A stretch of 64,000 nucleotides of DNA from Cristatella mucedo (lineage: Eukaryota > Bryozoa > Phylactolaemata > Cristatellidae), in contig WPIO01000010.1 in NCBI GenBank assembly GCA_009760855.2, forward strand, positions 1,100,001-1,164,000, in the 5' to 3' direction. Below the pieces are notes generated by a model. The model had not been told where the DNA came from, did not search any database, and was given only the letters and a program-made list of their open reading frames with translations. The first letter of the stretch is position 1; each line of letters begins with the position of its first letter. Of the stretch, positions 45,936 through 56,499 are shown one piece after another. The translations under genes were made by a program, and so were the position numbers.

Positions 45936-47479
45936 TATAAAATCATTAATTGAAAATCTACTATCTCATAAATTAATAACTCCTAAAAAGAGAAAAGTAG
46001 ATAGTTTCTTTATTGAAACAAAACGTCTTCGTAAGATTGAAACCAGTGGTTGGTTTTTAGGAAGGAAAACTGCTAATGGTATGTAATGAGATTGATCATG
46101 AATATGAAGGTTTTAAATTAGAAGATTCAGATATTAATATATTTAAAGAAAACTGTACTCCAGGATTAATAGATGTTATGAATAGTGTTTCTTCTAGTAT
46201 AAATAATGTAAAGATGAGTCTTGTTATCCATGTTAAATTAGAGAATGCAAAGAATGAAACTATTTTTTCAGTATTGAATGGTTCTTCACCAGCAATTTTG
46301 AATAAGGTTTCTCATTTCAAATCAATTATTAGAAAACATTTTGGTGTAATGAATAAGACTCTTGACGATTGGAATGAGGGTGGTTCTTCTTGTAGAGTTG
46401 TAAGAATTGTTAGTGCTTATGCATAGTTTACAAGATATACTCCTCAAATTGGTGGTTCTTATATTCCACTCCCTGAAAAATTAAGAAATAAGAGATGCAC
46501 CATAAACATGAAGAATACTAAAGAAAATTAGTGTGCATTATGGTGTGTTTTAAGAGCATTGCATCCAACTATTAATCATAAAGAAGCAACTCATAAATTA
46601 AGATTTATGTTACATGAGAAGTACTCAGATATATTACATTTAATAAAACCACTATTTACAACAAATGATGAAGATTACCCAAGAAGTCAATTTAGTATTA
46701 ATAACAGCGTTCAAATTAGAGTTGAGGATATTCCAAAACTTGCTAAACTATTTATTATTACTATAAATGTTTATGAATATACTCATTCTTTATTTCCATT
46801 AATTGTTAACTCTGAGGAAAGTGAGAATCATGTAGATCTTCTTTTATATAGTGATCAAGGAAAATCTCATTATGTTCTTATTACAAACTTTAATTCTTTA
46901 CGTAGGACTAGTAAAGATGTTGAAAGGACTAGATTATTTTGTAAGAGGTGTCTTTCAAGGTTTTATGAACAAGAAAAATTAGATGCTCATATTATTGATT
47001 GTAATTCAGAACATTGTGGAACATCTCAAGTGAAAATGCTACATGGAAATAGTAATAAAGATGGAACTGGTGATTTAGTTATGTTTAGAGATTTTAATAA
47101 AATGATTAAAGCACCATTTGTTGCATATGCTGACTTTGAATGTTTGCTAGGTTCAATTGATAATCCAGAAGAAGCAATAAAAGGAACATTTAATCAACTT
47201 CAACCTTGCTCTGGTGCCTATGTAATTTTAAATCATGAGGGTAAAATCGTATCACAATATAGTCAAACTTACGGAAGTGATTGTGTTGATAAATTCATTA
47301 TTTCATTAAAAGAAGACTTCAAAAAGAATAAAGAGGATCTTAAGAAAGTGCTTAAAAGATATAAAATGTATGATAAATCATCAATGACAGAAGAAGAGAA
47401 AAAAAATATGATAATGCAGATGCTTGTTGGATATGCGGTAAATACTTGAATAAAAATGAAAAGTTATTGGATCACTGTC

Positions 47480-48001
47480 ATTTAACTTTTAGATCTCTTC
47501 ATTCTATGGCTCCAGCCTATCTTTCAGATATACTACTCCAACAGTCCAAGCATCGTACCACCCGCTTTTCGGAATCCAACAGTCTGGAAATACCTCGTAC
47601 AAACCTTAAATTCTTTGGAGACCGTGCATTCAGCTCGTATGCTCCCAAAGCCTGGAACTCCCTCCCGACCTGCGTCAGAACATCCCATGACCTGACCTCA
47701 TTTAAAAGGAACCTAAAAACATACCTATTTAGGACAGCATTTGGTGGGTCCCTGTGATTCGTCTTTGATGTGCTTATGCGTGCTGACACTGTGCATGCTG
47801 CCACTAACCACATTTGCATGCTGACCCTGTGCATGTCACCCCTAACCATATCATTCATTTCGTTTGTTTTTCAAGCGATTTTACTTACCATTTAATTGCA
47901 TTTCACTTTGCAGCAAATGTAAAGCGCCTAGAGAGAGATTAAGTTCTCTGAGGGCGCTTTATCAAGTGCAATATTATTATTATTATTATTATTATTTAAC
48001 T
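47480..48001 (+). mobile_element. LINE family A insertion in the polymerase, with target duplication
   Basis: A 5'-truncated copy containing the end of the coding region (open to 47757), 3' untranslated region, hairpin (47922-47965) and ATT-unit tail. It is flanked by ATTTAACT at 47480-47487 and again at 47994-48001, an 8-bp target-site duplication. The polymerase reading continues on both sides of it. Confidence 0.92.
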
Positions 48002-49002
48002 GGTAAATACAGAGGAGCAGCACACGGATCTTGCAACTCAAAACTAAAAATCTCTTTAAATTCTTTAAAACTTCCTGCTTATATTCACAATCTTAGAGGA
48101 TATGATTCTCATTTAATTGTTAGTGCTCTCAATTGTGATGAAGATAAGAAACAAGTAATTGCTATTAATAAAGAAAGATTTTTACCAAATAGATTTCGGT
48201 GATATATGTTTCAGAGATTCTTATAAGTTGTTGCAAAGTTCTCTACCTAATCTAATGAAAAACTTATCAAAGGCTGAGGATAAGTTTGTTGCAATAAGAC
48301 AACTTTTTAATGAGTTTGAAGGAAAACAATATGATGATAAAAAGATAGCGTTACTTACTAGAAAAGGTGTTTATCTTTATGAGTACATGGATTCTTTTGC
48401 TAGATTTCAAAAAACCAGTTTACCACCAATTGAAAAGTTTTGCTCTAGTCTTAGTGGAGATATTTCAAAAGAAGACTACGAACATGCAGAAAAAGTATGG
48501 AATTCATTTGAAATAAAGAATCTAAAAGACTATCATGACTTATATTTAAAGATTGATGTTTTAGGTTCGGCAGATGTTTTTGAAAGGTTTCGTGATCTAA
48601 TAATTAAACATTATGAAATAGATCCTGCAAAGTTTTTAACAACACCGCAATTAACTTGGACTGCAGGTTTAAAACATATAGGTGTTGTTCTTGAATTATT
48701 AACTGATCCAGATATGTATTTATTCTTCGAAAAAGGAATACGTGGTGGAATGACACAAGTTTCAAAGCGATATGCTAAAGCAAACAATCCAAGGTGTATT
48801 GATTTTGATCCTAAGAAATTAACTTCTTATCTTTTATACTTTGATGCAACCAATCTTCATGGATGGGCAATGAAACAGAACTTACCAACTGGTGGTTTTC
48901 ATTTCTTAACAAAGCAAAAAGTAAAATTATGGAATGAGAATAAAGATGATATAATTTAAAAATGTAAAACAACATCAACCAAAGGTTATTTTCTTGAAGT
49001 TG

Positions 49003-49096
49003 ATATAATAATAATAATAATACACTTGATAAAGCGCCCTCAGAGAACTTAATCTCTTTCTAGGCGCTTTACATTTGCCGCAAAGGGAAATGCATT
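49003..49096 (-). mobile_element. LINE family A 3' tail insertion in the polymerase
   Basis: About 90 bp: AAT-unit tail, CACTTGATAAAGCGCCCTC, the hairpin, then CATTTGCCGCAAAGGGAAATG. It is a very short 5'-truncated insertion in minus orientation. Polymerase-coding sequence resumes immediately after it (CPKEKHDYFSDYPLLPENK). Confidence 0.9.
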
Positions 49097-50378
49097 GTCC
49101 TAAAGAAAAACATGATTATTTCTCTGATTATCCTTTACTTCCCGAGAACAAGAGAATAAGCAAAGACAAATATTCTAAATATCAAAAAGGATTTAAAAGA
49201 GTTATTGATCCAGTAGAAAAACTAGTAATTAATTTAGAACCAAAAGAAAAATATGTTATTCATTATCTTAATCTTAAGAATTGTATTGAGCTAGGCTATG
49301 AATTAACCAAAATACAAGAGTATTAGAGTTTGATCAGTCTAATTGTTTAGAAGAATATATTGATAACAATACTGAGCTTAGGAATAATGCAAAGAATGAT
49401 TTCGAAAATGACTTCTTTAAGTTATTAAATAATGCATTCTTTGGTAAGACAGTGGAAAATGTTCATGGAAGGAAAAACATTGAATTGTTAAATGAGGAAT
49501 TGAGTGATGATTTAGTTAGAATGAATAAGATTTATAGGAGTCCAAGGTTTGTTGATAGGAAAATATTATCTAATAACATTGTTTGTATAGAAAGTAACAA
49601 AGAAACAGTAACACTAAATAAACCTATTTATGTTGGATTCTGTATTCTTGATTTGTCAAAGATGTTAATGCAAAAGTTCTATTATCTAACAATGAAGAAA
49701 AGATATGACTCAAAAATAAACTTGTTATATTCACTTGTTATGGCGGTTTTACAGAAAATGTTGATAAAGGCTTTATTGAATATCCAGAAACGTTAGATCT
49801 AAATACTTTTCCCGATGATTATCCATTTTGGCGAGATGAGAAAGCAAAAAGTATTATAAAAAGTAATAACAAGATCATTGGGAAGTTTAGAGATGAGATA
49901 ACAAATAAAGTTAAAACAGCAATATTAAATTAATGTGTTTTCTTAAGACCGAAGCTTTACTCTTATACTATTTTTCTTGAAGATATTAAAGTTGATAAGG
50001 AAGGGAAACAAATAGGAAGTACTAGGATTGCATGTGAAATGAATGAAAGATATACCAAAGAAGGGAAGCAGAGAGGACAATCTAAAAAAGCAAAGGGAGT
50101 AAATAAAACTGTAGTTGATAAGAGTTTAAAACATTCAGACTTTAAATCATGTCTTAGTATTAAAGAAGATAAATCTTGTGAGCAATCATTGATTAGAAGT
50201 GAAAAACATATCATGTATACTGTGAGACAGAACAAAGTTGCACTATCAGCATTCGAATCAAAACGTTACTGGCTAGACTGAGGTTGTTGTAGTTACGCAT
50301 ACGGACATTACAAGATTGCAGAAGCATTAGGCAATGGTACAAATCCAGGTCATTGTAAAAATTGTATTATTAGTATAG

Positions 50379-50551
50379 ATGCCGAAAAGAAAGATTAAAA
50401 ATACTAAACCATTACCAATAAAGAGAGTTAGATTTTCAGATAAAAAAAGGAAGATGATAAAAAACTAGTTGATATACATGAAGAAGTAGAACTATACGAA
50501 TTAATTGGAGAAATTAAATATATATTAACAAAATTATTTTTACTATTATAG
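50379..50551 (+). pseudogene. Small basic protein of the virus-like element, frameshifted
   Basis: An ATG at 50379 overlaps the polymerase end by about 20 bp. The frame reads MPKRKIKNTKPLPIKRVRFS, strongly basic, and stops at 50466. A one-base shift in the purine run near 50450 gives a second half reading KLVDIHEEVELYELIGEI, ending at TAG 50549-50551. The next gene starts 2 bp later. No family was recognised. The basic start suits a DNA- or nucleic-acid-binding role, but that is inference. Confidence 0.4.
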
Positions 50552-50552
50552 G

Positions 50553-50825
50553 ATGGATCCCAAAGAAATTAATATTACCAGTTTTGATAGTGAGTCAGAG
50601 TATTCAGAGGATTCAATCGATGACCCTGATTATCAAATGGAAACAGAAATGGAATCTGAGTCTTACGAGTCTGAAGCTTCATCTTACATTGATCGTGAAT
50701 CAGAATCTGAGGTAGATCTAGAAGAACTTCTATTTGGTAAACAACAACTTACTGAAGAAGAATCCAAGGCATATGATGAATTCCTTGAAGAATTGGTAAA
50801 TAGCTCTGAAGGAGAAGAGATTTAA
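50553..50825 (+). CDS. Acidic small protein (90 aa), unknown
   Basis: An intact frame from ATG (MDPKEINITSFDSESEYSED) to TAA. It is extremely rich in E, D and S, ending LEELVNSSEGEEI. No cysteines or hydrophobic helix. It starts 2 bp after the previous frame. Such acidic low-complexity proteins may bind basic partners, but no function can be assigned. Confidence 0.55.
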   Translation: MDPKEINITSFDSESEYSEDSIDDPDYQMETEMESESYESEASSYIDRESESEVDLEELLFGKQQLTEEESKAYDEFLEELVNSSEGEEI

Positions 50826-50904
50826 TTTTAATTAAATAAAATTATCTTTTCATATATAGAAAATGGTTGTGTCAATAATTTTAAGTTGTTAACAATCTAA
50901 AGAA

Positions 50905-51140
50905 ATGGCTGTGAAGATCTGTCTTCAAAAACTTAAAGGTCAAGATCAACGTATAGTTAAACATTCACTTGATAAACTCATTCCAGAAATTGTTAGTTCC
51001 TATATTAGTATTCTTATAGATATATGTGATCCATGTGAAAAAAACTAATGGAGAGTCGTAGTAAGATAAATGAGATGCTCGAGGAAGCAAATAAAAAATC
51101 TAAAGCGCCAAAGACTAAACCAGGAGTAGTGATTTACTAA
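50905..51140 (+). pseudogene. Small gene of the virus-like element, two frames
   Basis: The first frame 50905-51048 reads MAVKICLQKLKGQDQRIVKH, then SYISILIDICDPCEKN, and stops within an A run. The second frame from 51048 reads MESRSKINEMLEEANKKSKA and ends PGVVIY at 51140. A single-base change in the A run would make them one gene. Otherwise they overlap by one base. The family is unknown. Confidence 0.4.
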
Positions 51141-51187
51141 TTTTATATTAAACAAAATTTATAAGAAGTAATGGATATAGCAAGAAA

Positions 51188-51469
51188 ATGGATATAGCAA
51201 GAATCCTTTGTTATGAAAATGTTAAAGTTATGGCAATTCGTATTTGTACTGGTCTGTTTAACATTGAAGAATTGGATATGGTTAATCATGTTTTATATTC
51301 TAATATTAGTAAATTACCTGATTCATATATTGAATGACTAATTAAAATGTGTGATATTTATGATAAAATAGATAAAACTAATAAAGTTATAAGTGACAAT
51401 AAAGAAATGATAAAATATAATCATGAAACATTAGATTCTATCTTTAGGAGTTTTTACCCCAGACGATAG
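51188..51469 (+). pseudogene. Small helical protein, one in-frame stop
   Basis: It begins MDIARILCYENVKVMAIRIC, then LFNIEELDMVNHVLYS. It is interrupted by a TGA near 51336, then continues LIKMCDIYDKIDKTNKVISD to a final stop at 51467. The 17-bp start region is duplicated in tandem at 51171-51204. It is helical and charged, with no family recognised. Confidence 0.4.
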
Positions 51470-51520
51470 TTTCAGTTTTTTTCTCTGCATGTATTTAATT
51501 TTTTTATTATTATATAGGAA

Positions 51521-51994
51521 ATGGAAGTAGTTACTAACCCCAGTCTTGCAACTACTGCATTAGCACTTAAATCTTATCTTGTTAGGTCAAGAATGACAGC
51601 ATATGATGAGCAATTACTCGATTCTGATTTTACAAATATGACAGATGCCTCTGTTACGAAATTCTATCTTGACGAAGTAGATGTTGAAGCACAAAGAATT
51701 ATTAGTGCTAGTCAAACTGAAGTTCTATCAGGTCTTGAGTCAAGGGTTAGATCGAAAGTTGATGCTCCTCTCCTCGATGAACTTAGTGAAATTTCTGGTT
51801 ATACAACTTGGATTGCATCAAAACTTCCAACAATGTCTACAGTCATATCTGGAGTATCTTGTGTTAAACCTGACATCTCTGGAGTTGTTAAAGATGAGTG
51901 TTATGCAGTTCTACTAAGTATTAGTGATGGTAAGAGTGCAAAACAAAAAGCGGCTGAGGCAGCACTAGCACAACCCGATCCAAGTGTAGTTTAA
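51521..51994 (+). CDS. Intact protein of unknown function (157 aa) in the virus-like element
   Basis: The longest unbroken frame in this element. It reads MEVVTNPSLATTALALKSYL, then DEVDVEAQRIISASQTEVLS, GYTTWIASKLPTMSTVIS, ending KSAKQKAAEAALAQPDPSVV. The middle has small hydrophobic patches, and the end is an alanine/lysine helix. It lacks cysteine clusters and any recognised motif. It sits between other small plus-strand genes 3' of the polymerase, the position where such elements keep virion or accessory genes. Being open while neighbours are broken is notable but may be chance. Confidence 0.55.
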   Translation: MEVVTNPSLATTALALKSYLVRSRMTAYDEQLLDSDFTNMTDASVTKFYLDEVDVEAQRIISASQTEVLSGLESRVRSKVDAPLLDELSEISGYTTWIASKLPTMSTVISGVSCVKPDISGVVKDECYAVLLSISDGKSAKQKAAEAALAQPDPSVV

Positions 51995-52030
51995 TTAATT
52001 TAAATAAAAAATGAAAACAATATATAGAAG

Positions 52031-52415
52031 ATGAATGTTGAGACAAGAAGTAAAGACTGTCTTAAAGAAGCACAAGGACAACAGCATTCAAACTTTAAAA
52101 TCTGTTCTTATCCAATGGGTAGAATTGAAGACATCAGATCAACTTTCTTAAATGCTTTAAAACTAGTATTAGAATATAAAGCACAGAATAAATAAATCTG
52201 ATCCAGAAATAGCAAATATATTTGCTAAAGTTAGAGATGGTTCAATCTTTGAAGAGTTCCTTAAAGAATTAAAAATAGAAAAAATAAGTAGTATGAGATC
52301 AGAAACTTACTCTAAAAAATAGAACTAACTAAACAAATGAATAAAGAGATAGATGCAGGAAAGAGTTGATATACCAGAAGAATTGATTAAAGAGACAATG
52401 GATTGGAAGGTTTAA
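52031..52415 (+). pseudogene. Small helical gene, frameshifted
   Basis: The frame from ATG 52031 (MNVETRSKDCLKEAQGQQHS) stops at 52193. A shifted frame continues KSDPEIANIFAKVRDGSIFE to a stop near 52321, and a third ends DIPEELIKETMDWKV at 52415. The reading is coherent across shifts, so this is one decayed gene. Its stop overlaps the stop of the convergent gene at 52412. Confidence 0.4.
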
Positions 52416-52798
52416 ATTGTACTATCAGCTTCAGGATCATATCCAACTGTACTATGAGTTACTGCTGTAGGAGGACCATCTATAGTATCAGTTACATCTG
52501 TATCTGTAGGAGCCAATTCATCCATACTATCAGTTGTGAACCAATGACTTGAAAAACCATCATAGTTAATTCCAGCAAGATCTTTTGATGATGATTGTGA
52601 ATACTTTACACCATTAACTAACAAAATCTCAATATAATCCAAATCGCTTGGTGTTGAAATAGCACCATAATTCAAAACAGGATAAATAAGATTGAAACCA
52701 ATTGTTTTTGTTTTTTCTCTATTGAAGATTGTTAGATTAAACATAGATTCACTTAATACTAGCATGTAATTATTTTCAATATTATAATACTGTATGTT
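52412..52798 (-). CDS. Open frame of unknown function, truncated by LINE B
   Basis: A minus-strand frame open from the LINE B junction (about 52798) through an internal methionine at 52765 to TAA at 52412. It reads NIQYYNIENNYMLVLSESMF, then IGFNLIYPVLNYGAISTPSD, HWFTTDSMDELAPTDTDVTD, and a D/T/P-rich end. It is probably the carboxy-terminal end of a larger gene, convergent with the plus-strand block. A virion gene is possible from position, but nothing in the sequence proves it. Confidence 0.45.
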   Translation of the reverse strand, partial: NIQYYNIENNYMLVLSESMFNLTIFNREKTKTIGFNLIYPVLNYGAISTPSDLDYIEILLVNGVKYSQSSSKDLAGINYDGFSSHWFTTDSMDELAPTDTDVTDTIDGPPTAVTHSTVGYDPEADSTI

Positions 52799-52978
52799 CT
52801 CAACTGCTATCCTGACTCTGACATGCTTCCCACTTTCTTTTGTGTCGTGAGATGAAGTCAGTTAGCTACCGAATGCGTACCGAAAGCCGCTTAGGCTGTG
52901 AGTGAGCTATACAAAACTCTCCTAAGCAGCACTCACAGAGTCTTTTTGGAGTTACAGACGGAGATACATTACATTGCA
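52799..52978 (+). mobile_element. LINE family B 3' end, strongly 5'-truncated
   Basis: CAACTGCTATCCTGACTCTG to the GCGTACCGAAAGCCGCTTAG block, a partly mutated hairpin, GACGGAGATACATTACATT tail. It cuts the virus-like element on its right side. Confidence 0.85.
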
Positions 52979-53644
52979 ATGTTGACAGAATAAAGCGAAA
53001 GGCAAGACACAAAGTACTATAAATTTCCGAAACTTGTTGCTGGTAATTTATGTCCGAGCTTACTGACTATTGTAAGGCTAACTTGAAACATATCATTGAG
53101 TGACTTTTTTTTGTCGCTTTGCAGATGAATAATAATGCTCTAATGAAGGAAGATAAAGTGAAACGCTTGCACGACATATCGGTCAGAGGACGACAGCTCC
53201 TAGGTATTATTAGCCCCTCTTGAATAGTATTTTAGACAATGTTTTATTTCTTAGAGTATACTTCATAAAGTACAGCAGGACAGCTGATTAGATAGGTAAC
53301 TTATTCTAAACGTTGCCAAAATCTATATAATCAAAATAAATGTAATGGTTTTATAGTCCAAAGATAGCTGAATAGATCTCTTCTCTGTGTCTTACAATTT
53401 GTTGCAAGAGAAGCATCGACCAAGAGTCGTTGATAAGCTATTTGTTATCCCAAAGAAAAAATGGAGAAGCTAAGCGGTATCGCAATCAAATAAGCAGGGT
53501 GAGATCACACTGAAAGGCACTTAGGGCTAGTAGACAGGACAACCTGCTCCAAGTGTAATGCATTCAATCCTCTCCAGGGAAGTACTCAAAGCGCAACACT
53601 TCATTAAATTATTTATTATACAAGCTAATCTAGCAGTCTCTTTT
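52979..53644. other. Unassigned stretch
   Basis: No feature was recognised. Whether the virus-like element continues here cannot be told. Confidence 0.35.
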
Positions 53645-54230
53645 TTATAGCTGGCCTTAAAGGCTATCACCACTGCTTGCAGCGACAATAAAAGATCGCC
53701 GACCTCAGGATTTGAACCCACCCATCGGATCGAGGTCGTGAAGAGCAGCCACCTTATCTACTCTATCATCGCAGCTCATGGTCACCATGGACTTATACGA
53801 AATCCTATCACTCTCGTCCGTCGTCACAGCATGTGCAGTTTTTAAAATACAAAGCCACAAAGCACGATTGCGATTGACAAAGCAAAGGCTATGAAAAGCA
53901 GGTTCTTTTTAGTTCATTTTTAGGTCTTTTAATCTGCAGACTAGGCAATGTCAGTTGCTAGTCAGCTAGTAGAATAGTGACTGATTGGACTATCACTCGA
54001 AATTGTAACTTTATAAGATGCACAACGATTTCAATAAGAGTTAGAAGATTCGTGGGTATGACTGCACGTCTGATTGCAAACCTATTCTGATAAGTAGCCT
54101 GGTACTAGTGAAGAAAGGAAAGTAAAAAATTTGAGTATCCTAAACTTGGTCACAATGCTGATTGATACAATACCATTTCAGATTTGTAACAGTAGAATAA
54201 TGCAGCAGTCACACCTTTTTAAAACATGAA
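53645..54230 (-). repeat. Composite repeat C, copy 2
   Basis: The tRNA-like part is at 53645-53800, including the antisense of a degenerate B box near 53708 (GATTTGAACCC). The body to 54230 matches 8800-9330. It is followed by the same LINE A2 subfamily as in copy 1, so the whole arrangement is repeated. Confidence 0.6.
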
Positions 54231-54234
54231 AGTG

Positions 54235-54740
54235 TTCTTCCTTATTCGTCATCTTACTAATAACATAAGAATAATAATGCATTTGCATCTCCCAAGGAAA
54301 TGTATTTCTTTCTAGGCACTTCTCATAATTTGTCAAAGAAGCCTGGTCGAACGGTTAATGGTAACATGGAAAATATCAACATGCTAAACATAGGAGAACA
54401 CGCACCGTATCAACCTATAAAGTTGTTACTGGCAGCATGCACACTGTCATCAAGCTTGAGCTCAAAACAGACAAATCGCAAGGACCCAATAAATACTGTT
54501 ACAGGCAATTTCGTTGTTTGCTTCTTTTTGTAAATGAAATCGAGTAAGGGGATGTAATGACGTCAGTCGGGAGTGAGTTCCAGGCTTGTAGAGCCCAAGA
54601 ACTAAAGATGCCCAAGAAGTAAAGACTTCAAAAGGCACTTGGTGCATACAAGGTATTGTTAAACGGTTTGATTTGGAAACGGCGGTGGCACAACGACAAG
54701 CGTGGTTGGGGAATAGCTCTGATTGGTATGATGAGCCTTA
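54235..54740 (-). mobile_element. LINE A2 subfamily 3' end
   Basis: Matches 9325-9780: diverged terminal hairpin near 54285-54320, AAGCCTGGTCGAACGGTT, then the coding end. Decayed. Confidence 0.65.
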
Positions 54741-54763
54741 AAGCTTAAGAACGAGCCAAGGAG

Positions 54764-54820
<57 letters not shown>
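54764..54820. repeat. (TA)n microsatellite
   Basis: About 57 bp of nearly pure TA repeat, adjoining the SINE at 54825. Confidence 0.95.
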
Positions 54821-54824
<4 letters not shown>

Positions 54825-54995
54825 CCTAGCTGATTAAACAGCCTCTTTTGTATAGCGACAGAAGAGCCTTTACTGCTATCACCACCGCTTGCAGTGGCGA
54901 TAAAGAATCGCCCACCGCAGGAATCGAACCTGCGACCTCGGGACCGAGGTCGTGAAAGCAACCACCTTACCTAGTGTGCCATCACAGCTCACTCC
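54825..54995 (-). mobile_element. tRNA-derived SINE, best-preserved copy of repeat C
   Basis: The minus strand carries an A box TGGCACACTAGG (54981-54970) and a B box GGTTCGATTCC (54930-54920), spaced as in tRNA genes, with a T-arm-like stem CGCAGG...CCTGCG. It is followed by a hairpin-forming block ATCGCCACTGC ... GGTGGTGAT. The acceptor-stem pairing is not tRNA-like enough to call a functional tRNA. Confidence 0.65.
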
Positions 54996-54999
54996 TAGG

Positions 55000-56240
55000 C
55001 CCGTTCTTCAACATCCTCACAATTTTGTCTTAATTCCATTCTTCCAACAATCCCAAGTTTGTTGAATGAACTCTATGATTTAGAGCTACGTATTTGCATT
55101 ATTTGTTGGTAAGGCCCTACCTACACAAAAGTCGTTTAGGTTTTGCTCACCAAGATAAAAATTTTGCAGATCTTACCCCATGGGTTACAATTCGTGCTCC
55201 CCTTAGTGTACTCATGCTTTCTTTACAGCATCTTTGAAGTGCCTTGATAAAAATAAATATCCGTGAGGGCCCTATACAATGCATTATAATAATCATTATG
55301 TTGTCCCAAAAATAAGACAGGGTATTACATTAATTGTACCTCCGAAAGTCGCATGCATTTGGGGCTTATTATAAAAGTTTATCTCATGTTTCTCATGCAA
55401 AAAAATAATATTTATTCATGTGAAAATATGTTCCTATTCATGTGAAAGAAATATTATTTTATTTAGCCCTTTCGTCTGCCGAGCTGAATTGGTTCAGCGG
55501 TTAAGGTGCTCGCTTCAACTAAAGTCTGGTTGAGACCGTGGGCTCGAACCCTGAGGCTTATGTGATGCGCCTGATTAGAAATTAAGTTCTCTTGGGGCAC
55601 TATGCAAATGAATTATATTTTCCTTCTGGAACACCTCATTTAATCTCCAAACTCCTAATTCCCATGAATTTCTTGCGAAATTATTTTATTTAGAGTTATG
55701 TACCCAAAACTCTCATGTATAGCAACAGAACTCGCCTTAAATTGTCAGTTCATGTCCAAGTTGCCTGCCTGTAGTGCACTATCAACACAGCCGTGGGTGA
55801 TTGTATCAAATCAATTTTTCACTTAAGTAATAACCTCTTGCAGGCCAGTCTTCACAAAGTTTGCATGCCGATTTCTCTCTGTTCTACTTTCAATTTAGTC
55901 ACTGATTTACATGGGCAAATTTTCCTTGAATGATATATTGTTTACAATATCAAGACATCAAGAGTCTGGAGATAAGCAGTCATTCCATCAGAAATCATTA
56001 TTTTATCTATTCTTCACTCTGCTAGGAAGTCCTTTATATATCTTTAGCCCGGTAAGGGCTGGCGGACTTCCAGACTAGCAGGCCTTTTGGCTACCACGCA
56101 AAATAAGTGGCAGCAAAACGTTGACTGTCTTCCTTAAGACGTATTGTGCGGACCAAACTTTTTCGGTTTGAAGAAATGAATCGCATTCTATTTGATACCC
56201 CTTGCTCTTACTGATGATTAGATTTGGGCTTTCTTCAGAT
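55000..56240. repeat. Interspersed repeat D, copy 2, split by a SINE
   Basis: Aligned with 14690-15480 plus 16330-16610. It lacks the LINE B found in copy 1 but carries a SINE at 55477-55619 that copy 1 lacks. No frame was recognised. Confidence 0.7.
55477..55619 (+). mobile_element. tRNA-derived SINE with LINE A-like tail
   Basis: The head has TTGGTTCAGCGGTTAAGGTG (A-box region) and GGGCTCGAACCC (B box, 55550-55562). The tail GCGCCTGATTAGAAATTAAG, TTCTCTTGGGGC and TGCAAATGAATTATATT resembles the LINE A end (GCGCCTAGAAAGAGATTAAG, TTCTCTGAGGGC, then ATCAAGTGATTATT). The matching empty site is in repeat D copy 1 near 15190-15210. Confidence 0.7.
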
Positions 56241-56499
56241 CAAGTAGAACTGCCGAAATACCGGTTTTCGTATCCACTGGAGGGAAAATAGATCGATGAG
56301 TCACCCCTCTGATCAAATGTCATTTGAGAACCTTTGCCCCTAGACACTGCAGGTTTATCCAACACAATCATGTTGGACAGTTAGTATTTTGCTCTACTAG
56401 ACTCCTACCACATTCTTATCCAGGGTTTGGAATAATAATCTTCTCAGTTTCAAAGCATTTAGCTGAACCTCATTTGCATATTCTAGTGTTACCCGATTT

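Larger units (their letters stand above)
46076..50398 (+). pseudogene. Protein-primed family B DNA polymerase (Polinton/adintovirus type), disrupted
   Basis: Replicates linear DNA from a protein primer in this element class. Seen in order: amino-terminal region (GGSYIPLPEKLRNKRCTIN near 46450; VDLLLYSDQGKSHYVLI near 46830; a zinc-finger-like CKRCL...H...C block near 46940-47005), exonuclease motif I (FVAYADFECLLG, 47116), YEYMDS (48378), KNLKDYHDLYLKIDVLGSAD (48520), FFEKGIRGGM (48725), motif A region YLLYFDATNLHGWAM (48830), motif B region LLNNAFFGKTVENV (49423) and LRPKLYS (49948). Breaks: in-frame TAG at 46424 and 46529; a one-base loss in the A run near 47400; LINE A insertions at 47488-47993 and 49003-49096; frameshifts near 48190 and 49318; TAA at 48957 and 49931; TGA at 50279. 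The DTD-type catalytic motif C is missing near 49733. It cannot make a working enzyme. Confidence 0.85.

Noticed and set aside
54912-54990. A functional tRNA gene on the minus strand
   Set aside because: A and B boxes and a T-arm stem are present, but acceptor pairing is poor and the unit recurs in diverged copies, so it is a SINE head.
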